DNA of 64,000 bases from Tellurirhabdus rosea (GTDB lineage: Bacteria; Bacteroidota; Bacteroidia; Cytophagales; Spirosomataceae). Below the pieces are notes generated by a model. That model was given only the letters and a program-made list of their open reading frames with translations, was not told where the DNA came from and searched no databases. The translations under genes were made by a program, and so were the position numbers. Shown in pieces: positions 34,414 to 43,536 of this stretch (position 1 is the first letter of the stretch; each line of letters opens with the position of its first letter). The stretch is from positions 1,500,001 to 1,564,000 of the forward strand of contig NZ_CP111085.1 in assembly GCF_026278345.1 (NCBI RefSeq), written 5' to 3'.

Positions 34414-36111
34414 ATGAATACGTCTGTATCCGCGATGGAAACCATTCGCACCGACCTGCAGCCCCTGTCGACCCTGGTGGATTTCTTCTATTACTGGGAA
34501 AAACAGCAGCCTCACAAGGTTTATCTGCGTCAACCCGTCGGGGACCGCTTCATCGACTTTACCTGGGGTGAAGTGGGCAGGCAGGCAAGGGTAATGGCTT
34601 CGTACCTGAACTCGCTGGGATTACCTCCCAAAAGCAATATCGGGCTGGTTTCCAAAAACTGTGCTCACTGGATCATCGCCGATCTGGCTATCCTCATCAG
34701 CGGCCACGTGTCCGTTCCGTTCTACCCGACGCTGACCGGCGAGCAGCTTCAGCAGGTTCTCGAACACAGCGGCTGTCCGGTCCTGTTTGTGGGCAAACTC
34801 GACAACTGGAAAGGCATGAAACCGGGCGTTTCCCGGGAAATTCGCAGCATTTCGTTTCCCAATTACAACCCCGATCCGGACCATGTGCAGTGGGACGACA
34901 TCATGGCTGAGTACGACCCGATGACCGACAGCCCGCTGCCCCGGATGGAAGACCTGTTTTCGATTGTGTACACCTCCGGCACCACGGGCAATCCGAAAGG
35001 GGTGATGATGGATTACCGGGCGATGGCCGCCGCCATCGAGCGCACCAAAGGGCTGGTCCGGTATGACGTGGAAAATCCGCGTTTTTTCTCGTATCTCCCG
35101 CTTTGCCACGTCGCCGAGCGCAATATTGTCGAGGCGACCAGCCTCGGAACGGGCGGCACGGTGTACTTTGCCGAATCGCTGGACACCTTTTCGAAAAATC
35201 TGGCGGCGGCCCGTCCCACGCACTTTCTGGCCGTACCGCGCATCTGGACAAAATTCCAGCTGGCCATTCTGGCCAAACTTCCGCAGCCGAAGCTGGACCG
35301 GCTCCTGAAAATTCCGGTTGTTTCGAGTCTGGTGAAGGCAAAAATCCGGAAGTCGCTGGGCCTCAACGACGCTGAACTAATTCTGACCGGGGCCGCTCCC
35401 ATGCCCATTTCCCTGATTCAGTGGTTCCGCCGGCTGGGCATTCACATTCAGGAAGCTTACGGCATGACCGAAAACATGGGGGCCGTGTCGATGATGCCCC
35501 GGGACCAGATGAAGGACGGCACTGTCGGGAAGCTTTACCCCGGCATGGAGGTCAAAATTGACCCGGCGACGGGAGAAGTGCTGACCAAAGCCGACTGGCT
35601 CATGCGAGGTTACTATCGCGAACCCGAGCTGACGGCGGCCTGCCTCCGGGATGGCTGGCTCCATACCGGCGACGTGGGCGTGCTGGACGACGAAGGTTTT
35701 CTGCGCATCACCGGACGGGTGAAGGAAATGTACAAGACGTCCAAAGGCGAGTACGTGGCTCCGGCCCAGATCGAGTTCGGGTTTGCCGACAACAAGCTGA
35801 TCGAGCAGGTTTGCGTGGCCGGACAGAGTCTGCCGCAGCCGGTGGCGCTCGTCGTCCTGTCCGATCTGGGCCAGCAGGCCGAACGTAACCTACTGGTAAA
35901 CAGCCTGGAAGAAACCGTGAACACCCTCAACGCGCGGCTACACGCCTACGAACGGGTGAAGAAAGTCGTCATCGTGAAAGAACCGTGGACGGTCGATAAC
36001 AACCTGATGACCCCCACCATGAAGATCAAGCGGAACATCATCGAAACCCGCTACGAACCCCACATGCCCATCTGGTACGAACGGGAAGAAACGGTGATCT
36101 GGGAGGTGTGA
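34414..36111 (+). CDS. AMP-dependent synthetase / long-chain acyl-CoA ligase family
   Basis: A 565-residue adenylate-forming ligase that activates a carboxylic acid (most likely a fatty acid) as acyl-AMP and then acyl-CoA. The P-loop-like motif IVYTSGTTGNPKGVMM, the A5 motif QEAYGMTENMG, the A7 region DGWLHTGDVGVLDDEGFL and the catalytic-Lys end TPTMKIKRNIIE are intact. Residues 20-130 match the FadD15-type N-terminus. Chain-length preference cannot be predicted. The gene is single, with inverted repeat IR6 starting 15 bases after the stop. It may link to the aromatic degradation genes, but the gap and repeat argue against one operon. Confidence 0.92.
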   Translation: MNTSVSAMETIRTDLQPLSTLVDFFYYWEKQQPHKVYLRQPVGDRFIDFTWGEVGRQARVMASYLNSLGLPPKSNIGLVSKNCAHWIIADLAILISGHVSVPFYPTLTGEQLQQVLEHSGCPVLFVGKLDNWKGMKPGVSREIRSISFPNYNPDPDHVQWDDIMAEYDPMTDSPLPRMEDLFSIVYTSGTTGNPKGVMMDYRAMAAAIERTKGLVRYDVENPRFFSYLPLCHVAERNIVEATSLGTGGTVYFAESLDTFSKNLAAARPTHFLAVPRIWTKFQLAILAKLPQPKLDRLLKIPVVSSLVKAKIRKSLGLNDAELILTGAAPMPISLIQWFRRLGIHIQEAYGMTENMGAVSMMPRDQMKDGTVGKLYPGMEVKIDPATGEVLTKADWLMRGYYREPELTAACLRDGWLHTGDVGVLDDEGFLRITGRVKEMYKTSKGEYVAPAQIEFGFADNKLIEQVCVAGQSLPQPVALVVLSDLGQQAERNLLVNSLEETVNTLNARLHAYERVKKVVIVKEPWTVDNNLMTPTMKIKRNIIETRYEPHMPIWYEREETVIWEV

Positions 36112-36125
36112 AATGGGTTTAAAAG

Positions 36126-36203
36126 TTTAGGGTTTATAGTTTATGGTTGCTCTGCCTCAATGCGAATAGAGAGGCGAAGCAACTATAAACCATAAACCCT
36201 AAA
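36126..36203. repeat. inverted repeat IR6 (TTTAGGG-type arms)
   Basis: Arms 36126-36158 and 36171-36203 are 33 bases each with four mismatches, around a 12-base loop. The minus strand of the right arm carries TTTATAGTTGCTTCGC (36174-36189), which is also in IR9 and IR12. The arm starts 15 bases after the acyl-CoA ligase stop. Confidence 0.9.
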
Positions 36204-36258
36204 CCTTAAACTGTTTTATACCCTAAACTTTGCAAAAGTCCGGACGGCTACGGGACGC

Positions 36259-36669
36259 TTAGTTCTTAGCCAGTGCAACACGGTTGATTTGTGTTTTCAG
36301 CTCGAACGTTTGCGTGAATTTCCGGTCACCGGCGGCGACTTCGAAGACGTAGGTGCCGTCTGCCAGGGGCGACAGGTCGAACACTTTGCCGTTGAGCGAA
36401 CTCAGAGCGCTCTTGTACAGGATTTCGCTGGCGTCTTCCGAACGAACCAGCACCATCACTTTGCTATCGACCTGGTCGGCCAGCGTCAGCCGGAACTTGG
36501 TACCGCCGAAAGTTTCGATGGTCACGTTCAGTTTCGGAGCGGCTTCCGTTTTCTTCGGCTTATCGGCGCGGGTAGCGGCCGTAGCGGGCGTCATCAGACC
36601 AAGACTTGCTACCACCAGCGTCGCCAGGGTCAGCATCATGTTTTTTGTGAAAGAATTATTCGTTTTCAT
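36259..36669 (-). CDS. small secreted protein with Ig-like or secretion-sorting-like fold
   Basis: A 136-residue exported protein. The signal peptide (MKTNNSFTKNMMLTLATLVV, cleavage near ATAA) is followed by a short Lys/Pro/Glu linker and one small beta-rich domain (LNVTIETFGGTKFRLTLADQ, VFDLSPLADGTYVFEVAAGD, FTQTFELKTQINRV). The pattern resembles DUF3244-like proteins or the C-terminal sorting domains of Bacteroidota, but no single family is certain. A consensus promoter box lies about 90 bases upstream. Function is unknown; a periplasmic or surface structural role is plausible. Confidence 0.7.
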   Translation of the reverse strand: MKTNNSFTKNMMLTLATLVVASLGLMTPATAATRADKPKKTEAAPKLNVTIETFGGTKFRLTLADQVDSKVMVLVRSEDASEILYKSALSSLNGKVFDLSPLADGTYVFEVAAGDRKFTQTFELKTQINRVALAKN

Positions 36670-36756
36670 ATCTATTTCAGGTTGTATTCAGACTTGTTAA
36701 AATTCAATAAGCAAGCAATCTCTACTTTCTTACCGCCGTCTGAACTTTTGCTGCAA

Positions 36757-36764
36757 CAAAGTTA
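36757..36764 (-). promoter_or_regulatory. TAnnTTTG -7 promoter box (minus strand)
   Basis: CAAAGTTA on the plus strand reads TAACTTTG on the minus strand, an exact consensus. It sits 88 bases upstream of the start at 36669. A CAAG (CTTG on the minus strand) at 36779-36782 is a weak -33 candidate. Confidence 0.5.
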
Positions 36765-36950
36765 TCTACGCTTGATTACAAGTCAATTACCTAATTGTTA
36801 ACACCTGAAAAGTTGTTCATTTCGTCACCGTTACTCAAGGAATAGTACAACGATTCTCTCTTTGTTACTGGTAATACTTCAAAAAATGAAATGTCCAAAA
36901 ACGGGCTTCCGGAAGGGGCTTACTTGAATAGGTTCTATTAATCCTGCAAA

Positions 36951-36985
36951 AAGCAAAAATCCCGGTCCAGCCGGGATTTTTGCTT
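36951..36985. terminator. strong terminator behind the nucleotidyltransferase gene
   Basis: A perfect 15-bp stem, AAGCAAAAATCCCGG (36951-36965) with its complement at 36971-36985, and a 5-base loop. The AT-rich outer half gives the U-tract on either strand. Confidence 0.92.
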
Positions 36986-37004
36986 TATCGTCAAAACGGG
37001 TGTT

Positions 37005-37916
37005 TTACCACAGTTGCTGTGGGTACTGGCCTTCGTCGTGGAGCCGTTTCAGCGATGCCTGCACTGTCGGCTTGTCTTCCGGATACGTGACCCCAAACCA
37101 TTCGGAGCGGCTGCGGAACACCTTGCAGTGCCCCTGGTTCTGCTGAATGAGGTTCGTCATGACGGTCGGAATGTAAAATTCGGCTTTGGGCAGGTCGAAG
37201 TTAGCCCGGGCGTACGCCTCGAACTGTTCACGAACCAGCGGGAAGACCGCCGGCTTGAATCCCCAGAAGTTCATCGAAACGGGCGTTTCGGGCGCAAGCG
37301 GCGTGACGCCTTCGGCTTCTTCATAAACGATCTGCCGACCTGCGGCCCCGCCGTCTTTCTCGTAGATCTTGGTCCGCTCGATGACCGAAGCGAGGTTGCC
37401 GTTCTCGTCCACCGAACACACGCCGCGCGAAACCGAACCGTTTTCCGAAAGCGTGTTCTTCACTTCGTAGCCCACCAGGGCGTGCAGTTGGTCGTCGGTA
37501 TTGGTCCGCAGGAAGTCGCCCATCACCTGAAACGCCTCCAGGCCGTAGAAATCGTCGGCATTGATGACGGCAAAGGGCGCGCTGGTCTGTTCCCAGGCGC
37601 AGAGCATGGCGTGACCCGTGCCCCAGGGTTTGGTCCGCTGGACGGTTCCGAGGTCGGCGGGAACGTAGGATTGTAGACTCTGGATGGCGTAGTCGTACTC
37701 AATTTTGCCTTCCAGCTTCGGCCGGAAAATCTCTTCAAAATCGTCGCGCAGTTCTTCCCGGATGATAAACACCACCTTGCCGAAACCGGCCCGGATGGCG
37801 TCAAAGAGAGAATAATCGATGATCGTCTCGCCGTTGGGACCAAACTGGTCGAGCTGTTTGACGCCACCATAGCGGCTGCCCATGCCTGCCGCGAGAATCA
37901 GAAGTGTCGGTTGCAT
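37005..37916 (-). CDS. sugar-phosphate nucleotidyltransferase family protein
   Basis: A 303-residue NDP-sugar pyrophosphorylase-like enzyme (GT-A fold). The nucleotide-binding loop LILAAGMGSRYGG, the Lys/Gln region KQLDQFGPNGETIIDYSLF, the metal site INADDFYG and the VGYEVKNTLS segment are visible. Members make NDP-sugars for polysaccharides, but sugar and nucleotide cannot be fixed here. The shorter-than-GalU length and the MGSRYGG form are typical of a Bacteroidota group annotated simply as nucleotidyltransferase. A consensus promoter with a well-placed upstream TTTG box precedes it and a strong terminator follows. Confidence 0.9.
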   Translation of the reverse strand: MQPTLLILAAGMGSRYGGVKQLDQFGPNGETIIDYSLFDAIRAGFGKVVFIIREELRDDFEEIFRPKLEGKIEYDYAIQSLQSYVPADLGTVQRTKPWGTGHAMLCAWEQTSAPFAVINADDFYGLEAFQVMGDFLRTNTDDQLHALVGYEVKNTLSENGSVSRGVCSVDENGNLASVIERTKIYEKDGGAAGRQIVYEEAEGVTPLAPETPVSMNFWGFKPAVFPLVREQFEAYARANFDLPKAEFYIPTVMTNLIQQNQGHCKVFRSRSEWFGVTYPEDKPTVQASLKRLHDEGQYPQQLW

Positions 37917-37968
37917 TCGTGTGTATGGTTATTATATGATAAAGAGACCTGCTTGCGGTTTTGTCCTT

Positions 37969-37976
37969 CAAAGGTA
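37969..37976 (-). promoter_or_regulatory. TAnnTTTG -7 promoter box of the nucleotidyltransferase gene
   Basis: CAAAGGTA on the plus strand reads TACCTTTG on the minus strand. A CAAA (TTTG on the minus strand) at 37993-37996 sits 16 bases upstream, a reasonable -33 box. The start codon is 53 bases downstream. Confidence 0.65.
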
Positions 37977-38154
37977 AGAGGAATTTTAACCGCAAAGGCC
38001 CAAAAACTGACGCAACGCCCCTAAAGAACACTTCCGGACCTTTTCCGGAAACGTCGCCGCCCGGCGGCTTTCCTAACCACTGAATCATTCTTTCAGAAAA
38101 TTTAATCTCAGAAATGTTCTACAAATAAAATTTTGTCTAATATTGTGAGCAAAA

Positions 38155-38178
38155 CAATAGTTGTTAAAGCAACTATTG
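38155..38178. promoter_or_regulatory. candidate operator upstream of hmgA
   Basis: CAATAGTTG (38155-38163) and CAACTATTG (38170-38178) form a perfect 9-bp inverted repeat with a 6-base spacer, about 95 bases before the hmgA start. It has the size of a MarR-type operator, and a MarR gene lies in the same cluster. Confidence 0.5.
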
Positions 38179-38273
38179 AGGATTACACTTCATCAACGGT
38201 AAACTGTAGTGCTGCTGACGCCCCCGTTTTTTCGTACCGGAGATTCGGGGGTTTTCACTAAAAACTGAAAACC

Positions 38274-39434
38274 ATGCCGTTTTACCACACCCTCGGCACC
38301 ATTCCGCCCAAACGGCACACGCAGTTTGAGAAACCGGACGGGACCGGCCTTTATTACGAACAGCTTTTCGGCACCATCGGCTTTGATGGCATGTCGTCGC
38401 TGCTGTACCACGTTCACCGCCCGACGATGGTGCGGGAAGTGCTGGAAAGCGTGGACATGACGCCGCGTGTGGCCGTCGAGAAAAACATGCTCTCCCGGAA
38501 GCTCATCGGCTTCAACGTCGAACCGGCGGACGATTTTATCCGGAGCCGGGTGCCGCTGCTGGTCAACCGGGATGTCGTGCTCGGTCTGGCCGCGCCCCGG
38601 CAGTCGATGACGGATTATTTTTACAAAAACGCCGATGCCGACGAGATGCTGTTTGTCCACAAAGGTTCGGGCCGCCTCCGGACGCTGCTGGGCACCATCC
38701 CGTTCGAATACGGTGATTACCTCGTCATTCCGCGGGGGATGATTTACCAGGTGGAGTTCGACACGCCGGACAACCGGCTGCTGTACCTCGAATCGCACTC
38801 GCCGATTTATACGCCCAAACGCTACCGCAACCACTTCGGGCAGATGCTCGAACACGCGCCGTTCTGCGAACGCGATCTCAAGCGCCCGCAGGACCTGGAA
38901 ACGCACGACGAAACGGGCGATTTTCTGATGAAAATCAAAAAACAGGGCTCGCTCCATTCGCTGGTTTACGCCTCGCACCCGTTCGACGTGGTGGGCTGGG
39001 ACGGGTACAATTTCCCGTACGGCTTTAATATTCAGAACTTTGAACCCATTACGGGCCGCGTTCACCAGCCGCCGCCGGTACACCAGACCTTCCAGACGGA
39101 CACCTTTGTGGTCTGTTCGTTCTGCCCGCGCCTGTACGACTACCATCCGAAGGCGATTCCCGCTCCCTACAACCATTCAAACATCGACTCCGACGAGGTG
39201 TTGTACTACGTAGACGGGGATTTTATGAGCCGCAACGACATCGCGCAGGGCCACATCACGCTGCATCCGGGCGGGATTCCGCACGGGCCGCACCCCGGCG
39301 CAATGGAACGGAGCATCGGCAAGAAGGAAACGCAGGAATACGCCGTCATGGTGGATACGTTCCGGCCGCTGATGCTGACGGAAGAGGCCATGCGCCTCGA
39401 CGACGGCAAATATTACAAATCGTGGCTGGAGTAA
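38274..39434 (+). CDS. hmgA: homogentisate 1,2-dioxygenase
   Basis: Opens the ring of homogentisate to maleylacetoacetate, using Fe(II) and O2, in tyrosine/phenylalanine breakdown. The 386 residues have the cupin architecture of the family. Recognisable parts are YEQLFGTIGFDGMSSLLYH, EMLFVHKGSGRLRTLLG, YLVIPRGMIYQVEFD, VVGWDGYNFPYGFNI and the C-terminal iron-binding GGIPHGPHPGAMERS. Shorter than the human enzyme (445), as is usual for bacterial forms in this phylum. It is the first gene of a plus-strand cluster with hpd, phhA, a MarR gene and fahA. Confidence 0.93.
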   Translation: MPFYHTLGTIPPKRHTQFEKPDGTGLYYEQLFGTIGFDGMSSLLYHVHRPTMVREVLESVDMTPRVAVEKNMLSRKLIGFNVEPADDFIRSRVPLLVNRDVVLGLAAPRQSMTDYFYKNADADEMLFVHKGSGRLRTLLGTIPFEYGDYLVIPRGMIYQVEFDTPDNRLLYLESHSPIYTPKRYRNHFGQMLEHAPFCERDLKRPQDLETHDETGDFLMKIKKQGSLHSLVYASHPFDVVGWDGYNFPYGFNIQNFEPITGRVHQPPPVHQTFQTDTFVVCSFCPRLYDYHPKAIPAPYNHSNIDSDEVLYYVDGDFMSRNDIAQGHITLHPGGIPHGPHPGAMERSIGKKETQEYAVMVDTFRPLMLTEEAMRLDDGKYYKSWLE

Positions 39435-39527
39435 CACGGACCAAAAGTTCGCATTCATAACAAGTCATTGAATAGGCTTATAGCCCGCACTACATCAACA
39501 AAAACGGACCCGAGGTCCGCACCCGAT

Positions 39528-40649
39528 ATGGAATCATCAGCAATCTTAGAAACCCCCGTACAGGACTTCCTGCCCTTGAACGGAACCGATTATCTTGAAC
39601 TCTACGTCGCCAATTCCAAGCAGGCGGCGCACTTCTTCCAGACGGCTTTCGGCTTCCAGCCACTGGCGTACGCCGGACTGGAAACGGGCCTCAAAGACCG
39701 CGAATCGTACGTGGTGGTTCAGGACAAAATCCGCCTCGTGCTGACCTCCCCGCTGCACGGCGGCACCGAAATCGGCAAGCATATCGACGAGCACGGCGAC
39801 GGCGTCCGGGTCGTGGCCCTCTGGGTCGATGATGCGACCAGAGCCTTCGAAGAAACCACGCAGCGCGGGGCCGTGGCGTTCCAGCGCCCGACCCGCTCGG
39901 AGGATGAACATGGATACGTGGTCGTTTCGGGCATTCATACCTACGGCGACACGGTACACATGTTTGTGGAGCGCAACGGGTACAGCGGCGTTTTTCTGCC
40001 CGGTTACCGTGCCTGGAACCCGCAGTACGGGCCGTCGGAAGTGGGGTTGCGCTACGTCGATCACATGGTCGGCAACGTGGGCTGGAACGAGATGAACACC
40101 TGGGTAAACTTCTACGCCAACGTCATGGGTTTCAACCAACTCGTTTCGTTCGACGACAAAGACATTTCGACGGACTACACGGCCCTGATGAGCAAGGTGA
40201 TGAGCAACGGCAACGGCCGCATCAAATTCCCGATCAACGAACCGGCGGAGGGTAAAAAGAAGTCGCAGGTGGAAGAATACCTGGATTTTTACGGCGGCTC
40301 GGGTGTGCAGCACATCGCCGTGGCTACCGACAACATCGTGGAGACCGTCATGGCCCTGCGCGACCGGGGCGTCGAGTTCCTGAAAGTACCGGACGCGTAC
40401 TACGAGGACCTGAAAGAGCGCGTCGGCCAGATCGACGAAGAAATCGAAACGCTGCGCCCGCTGGGCATTCTGGTGGACCGGGACGACGAAGGCTATCTGT
40501 TGCAGATCTTCACCCGCCCCATCTGTCCGCGCCCGACGCTGTTCTTCGAAATCATCCAGCGCAAAGGAGCCAAATCCTTTGGAAAAGGCAACTTCAAAGC
40601 CCTCTTCGAAGCCATCGAGCGGGAACAGGAACTGCGGGGAACGTTATAA
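39528..40649 (+). CDS. hpd: 4-hydroxyphenylpyruvate dioxygenase
   Basis: Converts 4-hydroxyphenylpyruvate to homogentisate, with Fe(II) and O2. It is a 373-residue protein with two vicinal-oxygen-chelate halves: YLELYVANSKQAAHFFQTAF in the first, and YVDHMVGNV (first His ligand), GGSGVQHIAVATDN (second His) and PTLFFEIIQRKGAK (Glu ligand) in the second. All three iron ligands are present. ATG 39528 fits the family N-terminus; the frame upstream to the TTG at 39468 adds a non-family leader. It lies 93 bases after hmgA. IR7 begins 4 bases after its stop. Confidence 0.95.
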   Translation: MESSAILETPVQDFLPLNGTDYLELYVANSKQAAHFFQTAFGFQPLAYAGLETGLKDRESYVVVQDKIRLVLTSPLHGGTEIGKHIDEHGDGVRVVALWVDDATRAFEETTQRGAVAFQRPTRSEDEHGYVVVSGIHTYGDTVHMFVERNGYSGVFLPGYRAWNPQYGPSEVGLRYVDHMVGNVGWNEMNTWVNFYANVMGFNQLVSFDDKDISTDYTALMSKVMSNGNGRIKFPINEPAEGKKKSQVEEYLDFYGGSGVQHIAVATDNIVETVMALRDRGVEFLKVPDAYYEDLKERVGQIDEEIETLRPLGILVDRDDEGYLLQIFTRPICPRPTLFFEIIQRKGAKSFGKGNFKALFEAIEREQELRGTL

Positions 40650-40652
40650 TTT

Positions 40653-40748
40653 AATTGAGTGAATGAGTGATTGAGTGATTGAGCGGGCGCTGCATAGTGC
40701 CGCAATGTGCACATTCACTCAATCGCTCAATCACTCATTCACCCAATT
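40653..40748. repeat. inverted repeat IR7 (GAGTGATT-type arms)
   Basis: Arms 40653-40685 and 40716-40748 are 33 bases each with three mismatches, all transitions, around a 30-base loop. The element fills the hpd-phhA gap, starting 4 bases after the hpd stop and ending 3 bases before the phhA start. It shares a 30-base identical stretch with IR3. Confidence 0.92.
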
Positions 40749-40751
40749 GAT

Positions 40752-41492
40752 ATGCTTCAGGATTATTCCAAATACACGGACGAGGAGCAGGAAACGTGGA
40801 GAATCCTGTTCGAAAGGCAGATGGAGCGGCTTCCAGGCCGGGCCAGTCAGGCCTATATGGATGGTATCGTGGCGACGGGTTTTCCGAACGCCCGCATTCC
40901 GGATTTTGAGCGCGACCTGAATCCGCGGCTCCTGCCCCTGACGGGCTGGCGGGTGGCGGCGGTGCCCGGACTGATTCCGAACCGGGAGTTTTTCGAACTC
41001 ATGGCCAACCGTAATTTTCCGGCGACGACCTGGGTGCGCCGCCGCGACCAGCTGGATTACCTGCCCGAGCCGGACATGTTTCACGACACCTTCGGCCACG
41101 TTCCCATACTGACCAACCAGCATTTCTGTGATTTTCTGGCGGCCCTCAGCCGGATTGCGCTTGGACACGTAGACCATCCGGAGGCCATCGAGATGATCGC
41201 CCGGCTGTACTGGTATACGGTTGAATTCGGGCTGATTCAGGAGCCGGAAGGTTCGGGCCGCGGACGGCTGCGGATTTACGGAGGCGGCATTCTGTCGTCA
41301 CCCGGCGAAACGGTCTACGCGCTGGAAAGCAACCTGCCCGACCGGATTCCGTACGCGGTCGAAACGCTGCTGAAAACGCCCTACATCATCGACCGTTTTC
41401 AGGAACGGTACTTTGTGATCCAGTCGTACGAGCAGCTATTTCATTCGGTCTCCGAAATTGAGGCGAAGCTGGAAGAATTGCTGGTGACGTAG
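40752..41492 (+). CDS. phhA: phenylalanine 4-monooxygenase (phenylalanine hydroxylase)
   Basis: Hydroxylates phenylalanine to tyrosine using pterin, Fe(II) and O2, feeding the tyrosine pathway encoded around it. The 246-residue protein is the catalytic domain only, as in bacteria. Iron ligands are in MFHDTFGHVP (two His) and LYWYTVEFGL (Glu). LTGWRVAAVPGLIPNREFFE and the C-terminal PYIIDRFQERYFVIQSYEQLF are family blocks. The longer frame from 40707 would read into IR7, so ATG 40752 is chosen. A pterin-carbinolamine dehydratase is not in the window. Confidence 0.95.
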   Translation: MLQDYSKYTDEEQETWRILFERQMERLPGRASQAYMDGIVATGFPNARIPDFERDLNPRLLPLTGWRVAAVPGLIPNREFFELMANRNFPATTWVRRRDQLDYLPEPDMFHDTFGHVPILTNQHFCDFLAALSRIALGHVDHPEAIEMIARLYWYTVEFGLIQEPEGSGRGRLRIYGGGILSSPGETVYALESNLPDRIPYAVETLLKTPYIIDRFQERYFVIQSYEQLFHSVSEIEAKLEELLVT

Positions 41493-41597
41493 AAGACCCG
41501 GAACCGGGCGGACACTCAGATTAGGCACCGCTTACTCTGTTAACTCCGCTGAATACAAGTTCCTGATTAACTTGCGTCTTCAACCGCCGAAGCCTTT

Positions 41598-42035
41598 ATG
41601 ACGCATCCGTCTGACCAGCGAGCTTACTTTTTCAAGATTGATACGACCATTAAAAAGATTCGGAACGCCCTCCAGAAGCGTTTCAACGATGAAGGGTTTG
41701 ACCTGACGGTGGACCAGTGGGTCGTCATCGACCATATTGCCCGCAACCCCGGCATCAGCCAGAACACCCTGGCCGACCTGACCACCAAGGACGCCCCGAC
41801 CGTTACCCGCATCATCGATCTGCTGGTCAAAAAATCGCTGGTCGAACGGCGCACGGCCGAAGACGACCGCCGCAAGTTTCTCATTCACCTCACCGAGGCG
41901 GGGGAGCAGAAATACGGCGAGGTGCTGCCGGTGGTCGTTGAAATCCGCCGCCGCGGCTGGGGCGACCTCAGCGAAGAGGACTACCAGCATTTTGTGCGAA
42001 TCATGGATTCGATTTATAACAACTTTAATGAATAA
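41598..42035 (+). CDS. MarR family transcriptional regulator
   Basis: A 145-residue winged-helix DNA-binding protein. The DNA-recognition part is LTVDQWVVIDHIARNPGISQ followed by NTLADLTTKDAPTVTRIIDLL, with the wing VERRTAEDDRRKFLIHLTEAG; N- and C-terminal helices form the dimer region. Its position between phhA and fahA suggests control of phenylalanine/tyrosine breakdown, perhaps through the palindromes at 38155-38178 and CAAGTT/AACTTG just upstream of its own gene (41559-41577). This regulation is inferred from position only. The stop is followed after 9 bases by IR8. Confidence 0.88.
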   Translation: MTHPSDQRAYFFKIDTTIKKIRNALQKRFNDEGFDLTVDQWVVIDHIARNPGISQNTLADLTTKDAPTVTRIIDLLVKKSLVERRTAEDDRRKFLIHLTEAGEQKYGEVLPVVVEIRRRGWGDLSEEDYQHFVRIMDSIYNNFNE

Positions 42036-42044
42036 CGGCAAAAG

Positions 42045-42169
42045 AATGAACCGCGGCGGATTGCAATGGAAAATGAATGATGAAGGTGGACTTGATTAAA
42101 GCGGAGTCCTCATGGCGGTCCCCGCCGCAGTTCATTATTCATCATTTCATTTCGGTCCGCCGCGGTTCA
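42045..42169. repeat. inverted repeat IR8, cruciform-like (AATGAA/CGCGGCGGA type)
   Basis: TGAACCGCGGCGGA (42047-42060) is the exact complement of 42156-42169. A second inner pairing joins AATGAATGATGAA with TTCATTATTCATCATT, and a small GGACT/AGTCC hairpin (42088-42109) sits at the tip. It spans almost the whole MarR-fahA gap. Confidence 0.88.
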
Positions 42170-42178
42170 TGATTCACT

Positions 42179-43363
<1,185 letters not shown>

Positions 43364-43378
43364 AGATTTGAGGTTGGA

Positions 43379-43512
43379 GGTTAGGGTTTAGGGTTTATAG
43401 TTGCTTCGCTGGCTTCGTTAACTTGCCCGGCAGATTACCCTTCTAACCATAAACTATAAATCCCAAACTATAAACCCTAAACTTTAAACCCTAAACTTTA
43501 AACCCTAAACTC
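43379..43512. repeat. inverted repeat IR9 with tandem TTTAAACCCTAAAC units
   Basis: TTTAGGGTTTATAGTT (43386-43401) is the exact complement of 43466-43481. The right side continues with two to three tandem 14-base TTTAAACCCTAAAC units to about 43511, all able to pair with the left arm. It holds the shared 16-mer TTTATAGTTGCTTCGC at 43394-43409. It starts 16 bases after the fahA stop. Confidence 0.9.
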
Positions 43513-43536
43513 TCCTTCCCCCCTTTCTGCTGACGC

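Larger units (their letters stand above)
36670..37004. other. 335-base intergenic region
   Basis: It holds the promoter of the small secreted protein (36757-36764, minus) and a strong hairpin terminator at 36951-36985 behind the nucleotidyltransferase gene. No gene is seen in the remainder. Confidence 0.7.
37917..38273. other. 357-base divergent intergenic region between the nucleotidyltransferase gene and hmgA
   Basis: It contains the minus-strand promoter at 37969-37976 and, on the hmgA side, a perfect 9-bp inverted repeat at 38155-38178 in AT-rich DNA that could be an operator. No gene is seen. Confidence 0.7.

Noticed and set aside
43379-43512. TTTAGGG/CCCTAAA units read as eukaryotic (plant-type) telomere contamination
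   Set aside because: The units are few and inverted, and sit between two bacterial genes of the same cluster. IR6 and IR12 show the same design elsewhere.
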